A stretch of DNA of 8,934 bases, from contig DPHR01000059.1 in the NCBI GenBank assembly GCA_003522945.1, positions 1 through 8,934 on the forward strand. The letters run 5' to 3'. The translations under genes and the position numbers were made by a program. A model generated the notes under the pieces. That model saw only the letters and a program-made list of their open reading frames with translations. It was not told the origin of the DNA and searched no databases. Every line of letters begins with the position of its first letter. Position 1 is the first letter of the stretch. Shown in pieces: positions 1 through 7,409 of this stretch. Origin of the DNA: Clostridiales bacterium (GTDB taxonomy: Bacteria > Bacillota > Clostridia > Oscillospirales > Oscillospiraceae).

Positions 1-798
<798 letters not shown>

Positions 799-820
799 AG
801 GGGTACTCCTCAAAAAAGAA

Positions 821-1111
821 TCAGTGCGCGTTTTCTACGCGCGCGGCAAGAGCGCGAAGCTCCTCCGCCAGCGCGTGCAGCCGCGGCGCTGTCTCACCGC
901 CCGGCTCGTCCGTCCGGCCCAGCAGATAGTCCGCCGAAACGCCGTAATACTCGCACGCCCGGCAGACAAAGTCCAGTCCCGGCTCGCGCGCGCCGTTTTC
1001 ATAGTGCGAGAGCAGCGCCTGCGATATGCCGAGATCCGCCGCCGCTGTGCGCTGCGAGGCGCCCTTTTTGCGCCGCAGCTCGGACATGGTCTCCGAAAAC
1101 CCTCTTGTCAT
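821..1111 (-). CDS. Small XRE-family helix-turn-helix regulator
   Basis: The product is a 96-residue DNA-binding protein. Residues about 8-64 form a Cro/C1-type [14 protein letters not shown] (helix 1), [10 protein letters not shown] then [14 protein letters not shown] (recognition helix and the conserved YENG-R-P turn), and [15 protein letters not shown], the usual end of the fold. The remaining ~30 residues are an Ala/Glu/Arg-rich helix that could dimerise. The start at 1111 is supported by AAAGGAG about 11 nt upstream; a second Met at residue 9 would cut into helix 1. A good promoter (TTTACA-N18-TATAAT) lies upstream, back to back with the pta promoter. lepA starts 22 nt downstream, so this gene leads an apparent XRE-lepA operon. 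Its targets are unknown; self-regulation and control of divergent pta are inferences from position only. Confidence 0.88.
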   Translation of the reverse strand: MTRGFSETMSELRRKKGASQRTAAADLGISQALLSHYENGAREPGLDFVCRACEYYGVSADYLLGRTDEPGGETAPRLHALAEELRALAARVENAH

Positions 1112-1148
1112 GGGGGGCGATCGCTCCTTTGCGTTGATTACTTTCTGT

Positions 1149-1178
1149 ATTATAACAAGAGAGTTCCGCGTTTGTAAA
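1149..1178 (-). promoter_or_regulatory. Promoter for XRE-lepA unit
   Basis: Read on the minus strand, TTTACA (1178-1173, five of six consensus bases) and a perfect TATAAT (1154-1149) are separated by 18 nt. Transcription would begin near 1143, giving a leader of about 30 nt before the ATG at 1111. This is a pattern match only. Confidence 0.7.
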
Positions 1179-1180
1179 GG

Positions 1181-1208
1181 TTGACTTTTCCGTAAATCGT
1201 GATAGTAT
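1181..1208 (+). promoter_or_regulatory. Promoter for pta
   Basis: TTGACT (1181-1186) and TAGTAT (1203-1208) are separated by 16 nt; TATATT at 1206-1211 is an alternative -10 with a longer spacer. The predicted start near 1215 leaves a leader of about 34 nt. The -35 box lies only 2 bp from the -35 box of the divergent promoter. Confidence 0.72.
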
Positions 1209-1234
1209 ATTTATGCTAAAAAATTTGTTTTTTC

Positions 1235-1240
1235 CGGAGG
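1235..1240 (+). promoter_or_regulatory. Ribosome binding site that sets the pta start
   Basis: CGGAGG lies 8 nt before the ATG at 1249. It rules out the in-frame ATG at 1213, which lies at or before the predicted transcription start and would place this site inside the reading frame. Confidence 0.85.
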
Positions 1241-1248
1241 TTTTCCCC

Positions 1249-2247
1249 ATGTTTGACAAACTGATCGACATTTTGAAAGCCAATCCCCGCCGCATCGTGT
1301 TCACCGAGGGTCCCGATGCCCGTATCCTTGAGGCGGCTTCCCGCCTGAAGAAGGACGGCTTCCTCACCCCGGTGCTCGTCGGCAACGTGGAAGAGGTCAA
1401 GGCCGCGGCCGCCAAGGGCGGCTTCGATATCGAAGGCCTGGAGATCATCGACCCGCTGACCTACGATAAGATGGACGAGATGGTCGATGCGATGGTCGCT
1501 CTTCGCAAGGGCAAGATGACGCCCGAAGAGTGCCGCGAGCTGCTCAAGAAGGGCAACTATTTCGGCACGATGCTCGTGAAGATGGGCGTGGCCGACTCCC
1601 TGCTCGGCGGCGCTACCTACTCCACCGCCGACACCGTCCGCCCCGCGCTGCAGCTCATCAAGACCCGTCCGGGCGCGCATCTCGTCTCCTCCTGCTTCAT
1701 TCTGCAGCGCGGCGAAGAGCTCCTCGCCATGGGCGACTGCGCCATCAACATCTCCTACGAGGACAGCGTGGACAAGGAAGGCAATGTGACCGTTTCCGCC
1801 GCGCAGAAGCTCGCCGAGGTCGCCATCGAGACGGCCCGCACCGCCAAGATCTTCGGCATCGACCCGAAGGTCGCCATGCTCTCCTTCTCCACCAACGGCT
1901 CCGGCAAGGGCGCGACGGTTGCGCTCAGCCACGAGGCAACCAAGGTCGCCAAGGAAATGGCCCCCGAGCTCGCCATCGACGGCGAGATGCAGTTCGACGC
2001 CGCCGTGTCCCCCACCGTCGGCCAGCTCAAGTTCCCCGGCTCCAAGGTCGCGGGCTATGCCAACACCTTCATCTTCCCCTGCATCGAGGCCGGCAACATT
2101 GGCTACAAGATCGCGCAGCGTCTCGGCGGCTATGCCGCCTACGGCCCGATCCTGCAGGGTCTGAACGCCCCGATCAACGATCTCTCCCGCGGCTGCAACG
2201 CCGACGAGGTCTACAAGATGGCCATCATCACCGCCGCGCTCGCCTGA
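1249..2247 (+). CDS. pta: Phosphate acetyltransferase
   Basis: The enzyme interconverts acetyl-CoA plus phosphate with acetyl phosphate plus CoA (EC 2.3.1.8), the first step from acetyl-CoA to acetate with ATP gain via acetate kinase, in the cytoplasm. The 332-residue product has the normal length of the short single-module bacterial Pta. Typical stretches are FTEGPDARILEAA (18-30), GMLVK-like GTMLVKMGVADSLLGGA (106-122), SCFILQ (148-153), LSFSTNGSGKG (211-221) and the C-terminal DLSRGCNADE (311-320), whose S313, R314 and C316 match the CoA/phosphate-site Ser-Arg-x-Cys known from the Methanosarcina enzyme. Codon use is strongly biased to C-ending codons (ctc, ggc, cgc, aag), as expected for a highly expressed gene. 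It has its own promoter and terminator, so it is monocistronic; acetate kinase is not next door. A phosphotransbutyrylase is a less likely reading. Confidence 0.95.
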   Translation: MFDKLIDILKANPRRIVFTEGPDARILEAASRLKKDGFLTPVLVGNVEEVKAAAAKGGFDIEGLEIIDPLTYDKMDEMVDAMVALRKGKMTPEECRELLKKGNYFGTMLVKMGVADSLLGGATYSTADTVRPALQLIKTRPGAHLVSSCFILQRGEELLAMGDCAINISYEDSVDKEGNVTVSAAQKLAEVAIETARTAKIFGIDPKVAMLSFSTNGSGKGATVALSHEATKVAKEMAPELAIDGEMQFDAAVSPTVGQLKFPGSKVAGYANTFIFPCIEAGNIGYKIAQRLGGYAAYGPILQGLNAPINDLSRGCNADEVYKMAIITAALA

Positions 2248-2263
2248 GTACATAGTTTCAACG

Positions 2264-2297
2264 AATATCCCCGTCCCGGCGGACGGGGATATTTTTT
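2264..2297 (+). terminator. Intrinsic terminator after pta
   Basis: A perfect 13-bp stem (2264-2276 paired with 2281-2293) with loop CGGC ends in a run of six T (2292-2297). It begins 17 nt after the pta stop and insulates pta from the next gene, whose ribosome binding site follows directly. Confidence 0.93.
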
Positions 2298-2315
2298 ACC
2301 GAAAGGAGAGATCCC

Positions 2316-2951
2316 ATGAGCCGATTTGCCGTTTTGCTGTATCCGAGCGCGTCTTTGCAGGAGATCACCTGCCTCACGGCGGCTCTTTCCGTCTGGTATG
2401 GCGAGAGCATCGATTATATTGCCGGAGAGGACAAAGAGTACCGAAGCGAGGAAGGGCTGCGTCTGCTGCCGACGAAAACGGCGGCGGAGGCCGATCCCGC
2501 AGGCTATGACTGCGTGATCCTGCCTGGCACGATCGATCCGCTCCCGGCGCTGCATGACGAGGCGCTGGTCGCCTTTCTGCGCCGAGGCATCGGAACGAAC
2601 ACCGTGTTTGCCGCGATCTCTTCGGCGCCGCTGCTGCTTTGCAGGGCGGGGCTGCTGAAAGGGAAAAAGTTTACGGCGGGTTTCTTCATGCAGATGGTCG
2701 ATGTGTTTCCGTTTGTGGAAAAGAAAAACTTTGTCCATCAAGGCGTGGTCACGGACGGAAACGTCATCACCGGCATCGGTATGTTTTACCGGGCGTTTGC
2801 TGAGACTGTCTTGCGGCGTTTCGGGTTTGACCCAGGAAAAAGCTTTATGCGCGCCGAACCGGAGAATTATACGGAGGACGACCTCACGTTTTACTGGACG
2901 GAGGACGAGTACCGTGAGTTTCTGGAAGAGTGGAAAGAGTACGAGAAATAA
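2316..2951 (+). CDS. DJ-1/PfpI-family protein lacking the nucleophile cysteine
   Basis: This is a 211-residue cytoplasmic protein of the class I glutamine amidotransferase-like fold. Visible family features are the N-terminal strand FAVLLYP (4-10), the acidic partner residue E16 in SASLQEIT, the strand YDCVILPGT (64-72), the nucleophile elbow FAAISSAPLLLCRAGLLKGKKFT (98-120), and VVTDGNVITGIGMFYRAFAETVL (144-166). At the elbow, where the family normally has I-C-[AGH], the sequence reads I101-S102-S103, so the usual catalytic cysteine is a serine. It is therefore unlikely to act as a standard cysteine peptidase, glyoxalase or deglycase. The C-terminal ~40 residues are acidic and charged. The start has AAAGGAG 5-6 nt upstream. 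No separate promoter was clear after the pta terminator, so expression may depend on readthrough. Codon use is less C-biased than in pta. Confidence 0.85.
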   Translation: MSRFAVLLYPSASLQEITCLTAALSVWYGESIDYIAGEDKEYRSEEGLRLLPTKTAAEADPAGYDCVILPGTIDPLPALHDEALVAFLRRGIGTNTVFAAISSAPLLLCRAGLLKGKKFTAGFFMQMVDVFPFVEKKNFVHQGVVTDGNVITGIGMFYRAFAETVLRRFGFDPGKSFMRAEPENYTEDDLTFYWTEDEYREFLEEWKEYEK

Positions 2952-2977
2952 GCGTGCCGTTCATACAAAATAAGAGC

Positions 2978-3005
2978 AGCCGCGGCAGATCACTCTGCCG
3001 CGGCT
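2978..3005. terminator. 12-bp hairpin in convergent gap, better as minus-strand terminator
   Basis: AGCCGCGGCAGA (2978-2989) pairs perfectly with 2994-3005 around the loop TCAC. There is no T run on the plus side, while the minus strand continues into CTCTTATTTTG, so this most likely ends the minus-strand enzyme operon. It may also slow readthrough from the DJ-1-like gene. Confidence 0.6.
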
Positions 3006-3029
3006 CAGCCTGTCGAAAAAGCCAGCTTC

Positions 3030-3064
3030 CGCCGGACTTTCTTTTCGGAAAGTCCGGCGCTTTT
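3030..3064. terminator. 12-bp hairpin followed by CTTTT, convergent gap
   Basis: The stem 3030-3041 / 3048-3059 is perfect with loop TTTTCG and is followed on the plus strand by CTTTT (3060-3064), which fits a terminator for the DJ-1-like gene. On the minus strand a T5 run lies about 10 nt beyond the stem. The stem core GCCGGACTTTC recurs in the mntP terminator. Confidence 0.6.
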
Positions 3065-3077
3065 CGTATGCGGGAAG

Positions 3078-4244
3078 TTATTTGCTTTCGCTGTATTTTT
3101 TGAGCTTTTCGCGGTCGATCTCCACGCCGAGACCCGACCCGTCGGGGACGAGCAGGCAGCCATCGTCGTACTGGAACGCCTTGGTGATGATATCGTCCAT
3201 GTACCAGCGGGCGGCGACCTTCGTCTGCTCCGGGCAGCCCTCCACATGGGTGATCGGGAAGACGGAGGCAAGGTCGATGTTCGCGCCGCAGCAGGCCATG
3301 TGCAGGTTCGCCGCCGTGCCGACGCCGAACTCGCCCGAGCCGTTCACGTTGCAGCGGATACCGGCGCACTCGGCGATCTTCGCAACGGTGCGCGCCGGAT
3401 ACAGACCGCCGGCCTTGGTGACGTAAATGGAGATGTAGTCCGCCGCGTGCTTCGCCACGATGTCGAGCGCGTCGGCCGGCGTCCAGCAGCTCTCATCGGC
3501 GCACACGGGCACTTCGAGCATGCGCGTCACCTCGCGCAGCTGATCAAAGCCCTCGACCGGCTGCTCCAGATACTGCAGATCGAAGCGGTCCATGCGCTTG
3601 CCCCACTTGATCGCGTCCTTGGCGGTGGGGTAGCCCTGGTTGGCGTCCACGAGAATGTTGATGTGCGGCCCGACGGCCTTGCGGAGCTTTTCCATCAGCT
3701 CCATGTCGCGCACGGGATCGAGACCGCCCTTCATCTTGATGGTCTTGATGCCCTCGCCGCAGGCGGCGACGGCCTCGTCCACGGCGGCTTCAATGTCGAG
3801 CACGACGCCGAGACTGTGCGCGATGGGAATGGCCTTGCGGTGCTGACCGCCGAGCAGCTTGTAAACGGGCTTGTCGAGCGCCTTGCCCATGATGTCGTAG
3901 AGCGCGATGTCGATGGCGGCCTTGGCGTAAACAAAGCCGCGGATGGCCTTGTCCATCCTGTGATGGATGAGGTCGATATCAAAGGGATCCATGCCGGCGA
4001 TGGCGGGGAAGAGGTTGTCGCGGATGACGACTTCGGTCGTCTCGTACGACTCGCCGTAGTAGCGGCCGAAATCGCCGCCCCACTCCGGCATGGTGGTGGC
4101 TTCGCCGTAGCCGACGATGCCGTCGTCGGTCTTGACTTCCAGAATGACCCAGCCCTGCCCGACGTCGGCGGTGCTGCTCGCCCAGGTGTGGCGGCGGCGC
4201 GTGGGGATGCTCACCTTATAAATTTTATACGATTCGATTTTCAT
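3078..4244 (-). CDS. Enolase-superfamily enzyme, mandelate racemase/muconate lactonizing type
   Basis: The 388-residue product has the enolase-superfamily layout: an N-terminal capping domain (about 1-130) and a TIM barrel, with a C-terminal cap segment. Active-site residues of the muconate-lactonizing subgroup are all present: the K-x-K pair K170/K172 in TIKMKGG, metal ligands D200 (DANQG), E227 (YLEQPV) and D250 (ADES), and the opposing base K277 (YVTKAGG). Such enzymes abstract the proton next to a carboxylate and then racemise, epimerise, cycloisomerise or dehydrate. The 20s specificity loop is RRRHTWASSTADVGQG (16-31). YAKAAIDIALYDIMGK (106-121) recalls betaine or dipeptide epimerases from memory, but the substrate is not determined. 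The start has AAAGGA about 10 nt upstream. It lies 23 nt after the opine dehydrogenase-family gene and is the last gene of the operon. Confidence 0.9.
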   Translation of the reverse strand: MKIESYKIYKVSIPTRRRHTWASSTADVGQGWVILEVKTDDGIVGYGEATTMPEWGGDFGRYYGESYETTEVVIRDNLFPAIAGMDPFDIDLIHHRMDKAIRGFVYAKAAIDIALYDIMGKALDKPVYKLLGGQHRKAIPIAHSLGVVLDIEAAVDEAVAACGEGIKTIKMKGGLDPVRDMELMEKLRKAVGPHINILVDANQGYPTAKDAIKWGKRMDRFDLQYLEQPVEGFDQLREVTRMLEVPVCADESCWTPADALDIVAKHAADYISIYVTKAGGLYPARTVAKIAECAGIRCNVNGSGEFGVGTAANLHMACCGANIDLASVFPITHVEGCPEQTKVAARWYMDDIITKAFQYDDGCLLVPDGSGLGVEIDREKLKKYSESK

Positions 4245-4267
4245 GGCGTGTCGTTCCTTTCCGCGGT

Positions 4268-5347
4268 TCAGCCGCGCGTGACGTAATCAAGGACCTGCTC
4301 GATCGTTTTGCCGTCCAGCCCCATCTTCTCAAGATTCACGCCCTCGGCGTGGTAATCCCGGCCCATCATGGCCTCGGACAGGGTGACGTGCGCATCCGTG
4401 ATCGGCGTGGGGACGCCGGCCAGACGGCCCAGCTCCGCGATCGGGAGAAGGCCGGAGCCGATATCCTCGTGCATGTACCGGTGATCGAGCGAGGGGGGCG
4501 CTTTGATGAACTTGTTGGCTTCGCTTTCCTGGCAGGCCTTGTAGGGATCGTTGGCCTCCGCCGCCTCCTTCGTGGTGGATCCGGCGTTGTAGAGCACGGT
4601 GCAGAAATTGTCGAGCTCGAGCCCGTACGCCTTCGCAACAGCCAGACGCTCCTCGTCCACCATGCGGATGACCTTGCCGATGGCCGGGGTCACGCCGTCA
4701 TAGTAGAAGCGGAAGTCGCCGCCGGTATGCTCGATCCATCCGGCGTTGAGCACGACGCCCGGCGGATGGAACATGGCGTTGATGTTGCAGAGCGAGGACT
4801 CCAACACATCGCGGCCCGCGACGACATAGGGGTACGCCTTGCGGATGACCTCCAGCACGGCCTCGGTTTCCTTCGCCGGGAACACGCCGACGGTGACAGG
4901 CTTATCGCTGCTGCTCACATGCACGCTCGTTTCGCTCGTTTTGCGGGCAATATAGCTGAGCGTGTTCGCCTCGGCGATGCGGCCCCGGCCCAGAATGTGC
5001 GCCGCGCGCAGCGCGCCGCCGGTGTGACCGGGATTCATATAGAGCACGGTGTCGCCGCGCAGATACGGCTTCATGGCGTTGAGATAGCGCTCGTGACCGG
5101 TACCGGGAACGTTCATCACGACGAGATCGGCGCCGGAAACGGCCTCTTCCATCGAGTTTGACACATGGGCGACGCGGCAGCTGCCCTCGCCCCAGACGCC
5201 GGTGTAGGAGATCACGTTATCGTTATTGTGCAGCGTTTCCACGCGCGCGGCGGAGAAGGTGAACAGGCACACTTTGTACCCCCGCAGCGTGAGGTCAGCC
5301 GCGGCGGCATAGCCGCCGTGTCCGCCGCCCAGAACGGCGATTTTCAT
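4268..5347 (-). CDS. Opine dehydrogenase-family NAD(P)-dependent oxidoreductase
   Basis: Members of this family reductively condense an amino acid with an alpha-keto acid, or run in reverse to oxidise an N-(carboxyalkyl) amino acid (opine). The 359-residue product starts with a Rossmann fold, MKIAVLGGGHGG (residues 1-12), with the dinucleotide-binding strand continuing to YKVCLFT. MNVPGTGHERYL (78-89) and YMNPGHTGGAL (103-112) are family features. The C-terminal octopine/nopaline dehydrogenase domain has the catalytic-type histidine H194 in NINAMFHPPGVVLNAG and the acidic pair E294/D295 in RYMHEDIGSGLLPIAELG, corresponding to the His/Asp pair of characterised opine dehydrogenases. The frame stays open upstream to 5626, but GGAGG 8 nt before the ATG at 5347 and the canonical Rossmann start fix this start. 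It sits 23 nt from each neighbour in the operon. The direction of reaction and the substrate are not readable. Confidence 0.9.
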   Translation of the reverse strand: MKIAVLGGGHGGYAAAADLTLRGYKVCLFTFSAARVETLHNNDNVISYTGVWGEGSCRVAHVSNSMEEAVSGADLVVMNVPGTGHERYLNAMKPYLRGDTVLYMNPGHTGGALRAAHILGRGRIAEANTLSYIARKTSETSVHVSSSDKPVTVGVFPAKETEAVLEVIRKAYPYVVAGRDVLESSLCNINAMFHPPGVVLNAGWIEHTGGDFRFYYDGVTPAIGKVIRMVDEERLAVAKAYGLELDNFCTVLYNAGSTTKEAAEANDPYKACQESEANKFIKAPPSLDHRYMHEDIGSGLLPIAELGRLAGVPTPITDAHVTLSEAMMGRDYHAEGVNLEKMGLDGKTIEQVLDYVTRG

Positions 5348-5355
5348 GGATGCGT

Positions 5356-5360
5356 CCTCC
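5356..5360 (-). promoter_or_regulatory. Ribosome binding site that sets the opine dehydrogenase start
   Basis: GGAGG on the minus strand lies 8 nt from the ATG at 5347, in the 23-nt gap after the M24 gene. It excludes an upstream extension of the frame, which would run through the M24 coding region. Confidence 0.85.
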
Positions 5361-5370
5361 TCTTTGGTTG

Positions 5371-6501
5371 TTATCCGTCCGCGCGGATGGTGGCAAGCTG
5401 CTGGTACGGATGGCGTGTGCCGGTGATCATCCGGTGGCCGTCCGCCGTGACAAGGACCTCGTTTTCGAGCTGGTAGCCGCACTCGCCGTCGATCACATGG
5501 ATCGGCTCGACGCAGAGGACCATGTTCTCGCGCAGCGTGGTGTCCTTGTAGGTGTTGATGTACGGCTCCTCGTGCAGCGTGAGGCCGAGACCGTGGCCGA
5601 TGAACGCGACGGGCTTGAAGCCCCACTCGGTGAACTGCCTGGCAAAGTTATCGTAGATCGTCTTGGTGCTCACGCCCGGCTTGATCTGGGCGATGGCGTC
5701 GTCATGCGCCTTGACGAGCTTGCTCCAGGTCTCCGCCTGGTGCTCGGTCGGCGTGCCGACGACCGCCGTGCGGCAGCAGTCGCAGTAGTAGTTGTCCTTC
5801 GTGCCCATCACGTCCACGCGGACGATGTCGCCCTTTTCGAGCACCTTGTCGGTGGGCTCGCCGTTGAGCAGGCAGCTGCGCACGCCGGAGCCGACCATCG
5901 GCATGGACATCTTGTCGCCCTTGGCGATCTCGGCAAAGCCGTTGGAGATGAAGCGGTAAATGTCCTTTTCGGTCATGCCGGCGCGGGCGCTGGCGAAGGC
6001 ACCGTAAATGACCTCTTCGATGTTGGAGCCGAAGGAGATGATGCGGTCAAGCTCAAACTGCATCTTGATGAAGCGCATCTCTTCGTACGCGGCGTCGGCG
6101 TTGACGATCTCGGCGTGCGGCAGCTCCCTGTGCATGAGATCCATATCGATGGCGGAGAGATAGGAGAGCTCCATGCCGATGCGCTTCGTCTCCATGCCGA
6201 ACTCCTTGAGCTTGTCGATGGCGATCATCATCGGGTTCTGGGTGAACTCGTTGTAGCTGATGATGCTCTTCGGATCCATCCAGCTCTGGGCGCGCATGAT
6301 GGGCTCTTCAATGTTCACAACGATGACGACAGGGTCGTGCTTCTCGGTGATGATGTGGATGACCTTGCGGCTGCGGACCGTGACCTGCGTGGGGATGTAA
6401 GCGCCGGTGACGTAGGTGATGTTCTCCGGCGTCATGGTGACCATGGCGTCCAGATGGTACTTTTTCAGCATTTCGCGCTGAAGATCGGTGATCTCTTTCA
6501 T
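5371..6501 (-). CDS. M24-family metallopeptidase (Xaa-Pro aminopeptidase/creatinase type)
   Basis: The 376-residue product has a creatinase-type N-terminal domain (about 1-140) and a C-terminal pita-bread domain. All five metal ligands of the dinuclear enzymes can be seen: D230 (VRVDVMG), D241 (YYCDCCRT), H303 (IGHGLG), E332 (CVEP) and E346 (ENEVLVT); H310 in LTLHEE matches the conserved substrate-site histidine. This supports a metal-dependent hydrolase, probably removing the residue before proline from a short peptide. Creatinase-like relatives that hydrolyse non-peptide C-N bonds usually lack the ligand set, so peptidase is favoured. No signal peptide is present, so it acts in the cytoplasm. 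GGAGG lies 7 nt before the ATG. It is the first enzyme gene of the operon, 75 nt after the GntR-type regulator. Confidence 0.92.
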   Translation of the reverse strand: MKEITDLQREMLKKYHLDAMVTMTPENITYVTGAYIPTQVTVRSRKVIHIITEKHDPVVIVVNIEEPIMRAQSWMDPKSIISYNEFTQNPMMIAIDKLKEFGMETKRIGMELSYLSAIDMDLMHRELPHAEIVNADAAYEEMRFIKMQFELDRIISFGSNIEEVIYGAFASARAGMTEKDIYRFISNGFAEIAKGDKMSMPMVGSGVRSCLLNGEPTDKVLEKGDIVRVDVMGTKDNYYCDCCRTAVVGTPTEHQAETWSKLVKAHDDAIAQIKPGVSTKTIYDNFARQFTEWGFKPVAFIGHGLGLTLHEEPYINTYKDTTLRENMVLCVEPIHVIDGECGYQLENEVLVTADGHRMITGTRHPYQQLATIRADG

Positions 6502-6576
6502 GATGGTTCCTCCGTTTTCTGTTTTTAAAAAATTGGTAGGATGACTTTCTTTATAAAAACCGGCCGCACAGGGCGG
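6502..6576 (-). promoter_or_regulatory. Gap between regulator and enzyme genes, with weak hairpin and operator-like site
   Basis: Read on the minus strand, a short GC hairpin (CCGC/GCGG, 6576-6573 with 6567-6564) is followed by GG and TTTTT (6559-6555); this could be a weak terminator or attenuator after the regulator gene. TGGTAGGATGA (6534-6544 on the plus strand) matches five of the six fixed positions of the TNGTNNNACNA pattern used by FCD-type GntR proteins. I found no convincing -35/-10 pair, so the enzyme genes may be transcribed from the regulator's promoter. Confidence 0.35.
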
Positions 6577-7275
6577 TCAGGTTTCCGGCTGAGTCAGTTC
6601 GATACTCGAACGGGTCGTGGCAAGGTGGGCGATGTACGCCTGCTTGACCTGATTGACGTCGAGCGAGCCGAAGGCGTTGGCGATCTGGTTGTGCTCCCAG
6701 AGCGACTGCTCCACATAATTCGTGTGGGTGAAAAGCACCCGGCGCTCGTCGTAGATCGTGCCGGTCAGCGTGATGCAGATGTTCAAAAGAATGTCGTTGT
6801 TGGCGGCGCGGCGGATGATGTTGTGGAATTCGAGGTCGTGGCGGAGCATGTCCTCGTTCGTCATGTCCGTTTTGCGCACGGCGGCGATGCACGCTTTCAT
6901 CTCGTCCCGGAGACGGGGGTAATCCTCCTCGGGAATAAGATCGATCGCCTTGAGATCCAGCGCTTCGCGCACGGTGAGGATGTTCAGTATCTCGTCCTTG
7001 TGAATCATCAGCCAGAGGGAGCTGCCGTCGCCGGGCTGCGTATCTTCCTTCCGGAGGAAAATGCCGCTGCCGTGGCGGATCTCCACAACGTCCATCGCCT
7101 CGAGCACCTTCAGCGCCTCGCGCAGGGAGTTGCGGCTGATGCCGAGCTGCTCGGCCAGCTCGCGCTCCGGCGGGAGCTTGTCGCCCACGGAGAAGCCTTT
7201 TTTCGATATATAGGCCAGAAGGCTGCGGACGTTTTTATTTTCTTTGAAAGCAAACGGCGCGCCCGAATAATACAT
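6577..7275 (-). CDS. FadR/GntR-family transcriptional regulator with FCD domain
   Basis: The 232-residue product has an N-terminal winged helix (about 15-74) with the GntR signature GDKLPPERELAEQLGISRNSLREAL and wing EIRHGSGIFL, then an all-helical FCD ligand domain. D147 and H151 (HDLEFH), H195 (EHNQIANA) and H217 (AHLATT) are the usual FCD metal-binding residues, suggesting a metal-coordinated carboxylate effector. Such proteins usually repress nearby catabolic genes and are released by a pathway metabolite. The ATG at 7308 is rejected because GGAGGG lies 7 nt before the ATG at 7275, inside the longer frame. The gene precedes the M24, opine dehydrogenase and enolase-type genes on the same strand, making it their likely local regulator. 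A FadR/PdhR-like palindrome lies upstream. Confidence 0.93.
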   Translation of the reverse strand: MYYSGAPFAFKENKNVRSLLAYISKKGFSVGDKLPPERELAEQLGISRNSLREALKVLEAMDVVEIRHGSGIFLRKEDTQPGDGSSLWLMIHKDEILNILTVREALDLKAIDLIPEEDYPRLRDEMKACIAAVRKTDMTNEDMLRHDLEFHNIIRRAANNDILLNICITLTGTIYDERRVLFTHTNYVEQSLWEHNQIANAFGSLDVNQVKQAYIAHLATTRSSIELTQPET

Positions 7276-7282
7276 GGCAGAT

Positions 7283-7288
7283 CCCTCC
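7283..7288 (-). promoter_or_regulatory. Ribosome binding site that sets the GntR regulator start
   Basis: GGAGGG (minus strand) lies 7 nt from the ATG at 7275. It directly follows the right arm of an 8-bp inverted repeat (7291-7298 with 7314-7321) that could fold in the leader RNA and influence access to this site. Confidence 0.8.
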
Positions 7289-7290
7289 TG

Positions 7291-7321
7291 CGGTTGATCG
7301 CTGCCCATTATATATCAACCG
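7291..7321. repeat. 8-bp inverted repeat in the regulator leader
   Basis: CGGTTGAT (7291-7298) and ATCAACCG (7314-7321) are perfect inverted copies with a 15-bp spacer that holds a TATAAT (7312-7307, minus strand). It may be an operator or an RNA stem just before the ribosome binding site. Confidence 0.6.
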
Positions 7322-7381
7322 AGCCAAAAAGAAAATACCGGGGCCGATGGACTCGCAAATTGGCCCTACCTCTTGATTCGG

Positions 7382-7409
7382 AGTATACACCAATACGAAA
7401 AAGAATCAA
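7382..7409 (-). promoter_or_regulatory. Promoter for the GntR regulator and enzyme operon
   Basis: On the minus strand TTGATT (7409-7404) and TATACT (7387-7382) are separated by 16 nt. The predicted start near 7375 gives a leader of about 100 nt. A perfect 9-bp inverted repeat (7371-7379 and 7403-7411) brackets it, one arm over the -35 box and one at the start site. A TATAAT at 7312-7307 without a good -35 is a possible second promoter. Confidence 0.6.

Noticed and set aside
3246..4286. Plus-strand open frame of about 346 codons opposite the enolase-type gene
   Set aside because: Antisense shadow with repetitive D/V/H/G/A composition and no suitable ribosome binding site; the minus strand has complete active-site motifs.
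5348..5626. N-terminal extension of the opine dehydrogenase to 5626
   Set aside because: It overlaps the M24 coding region in another frame, and the Rossmann start MKIAVLGGGHGG has its own GGAGG.
5350..6528. Plus-strand open frame of about 392 codons opposite the M24 gene
   Set aside because: Same kind of antisense shadow; the minus-strand protein has all five metal ligands.
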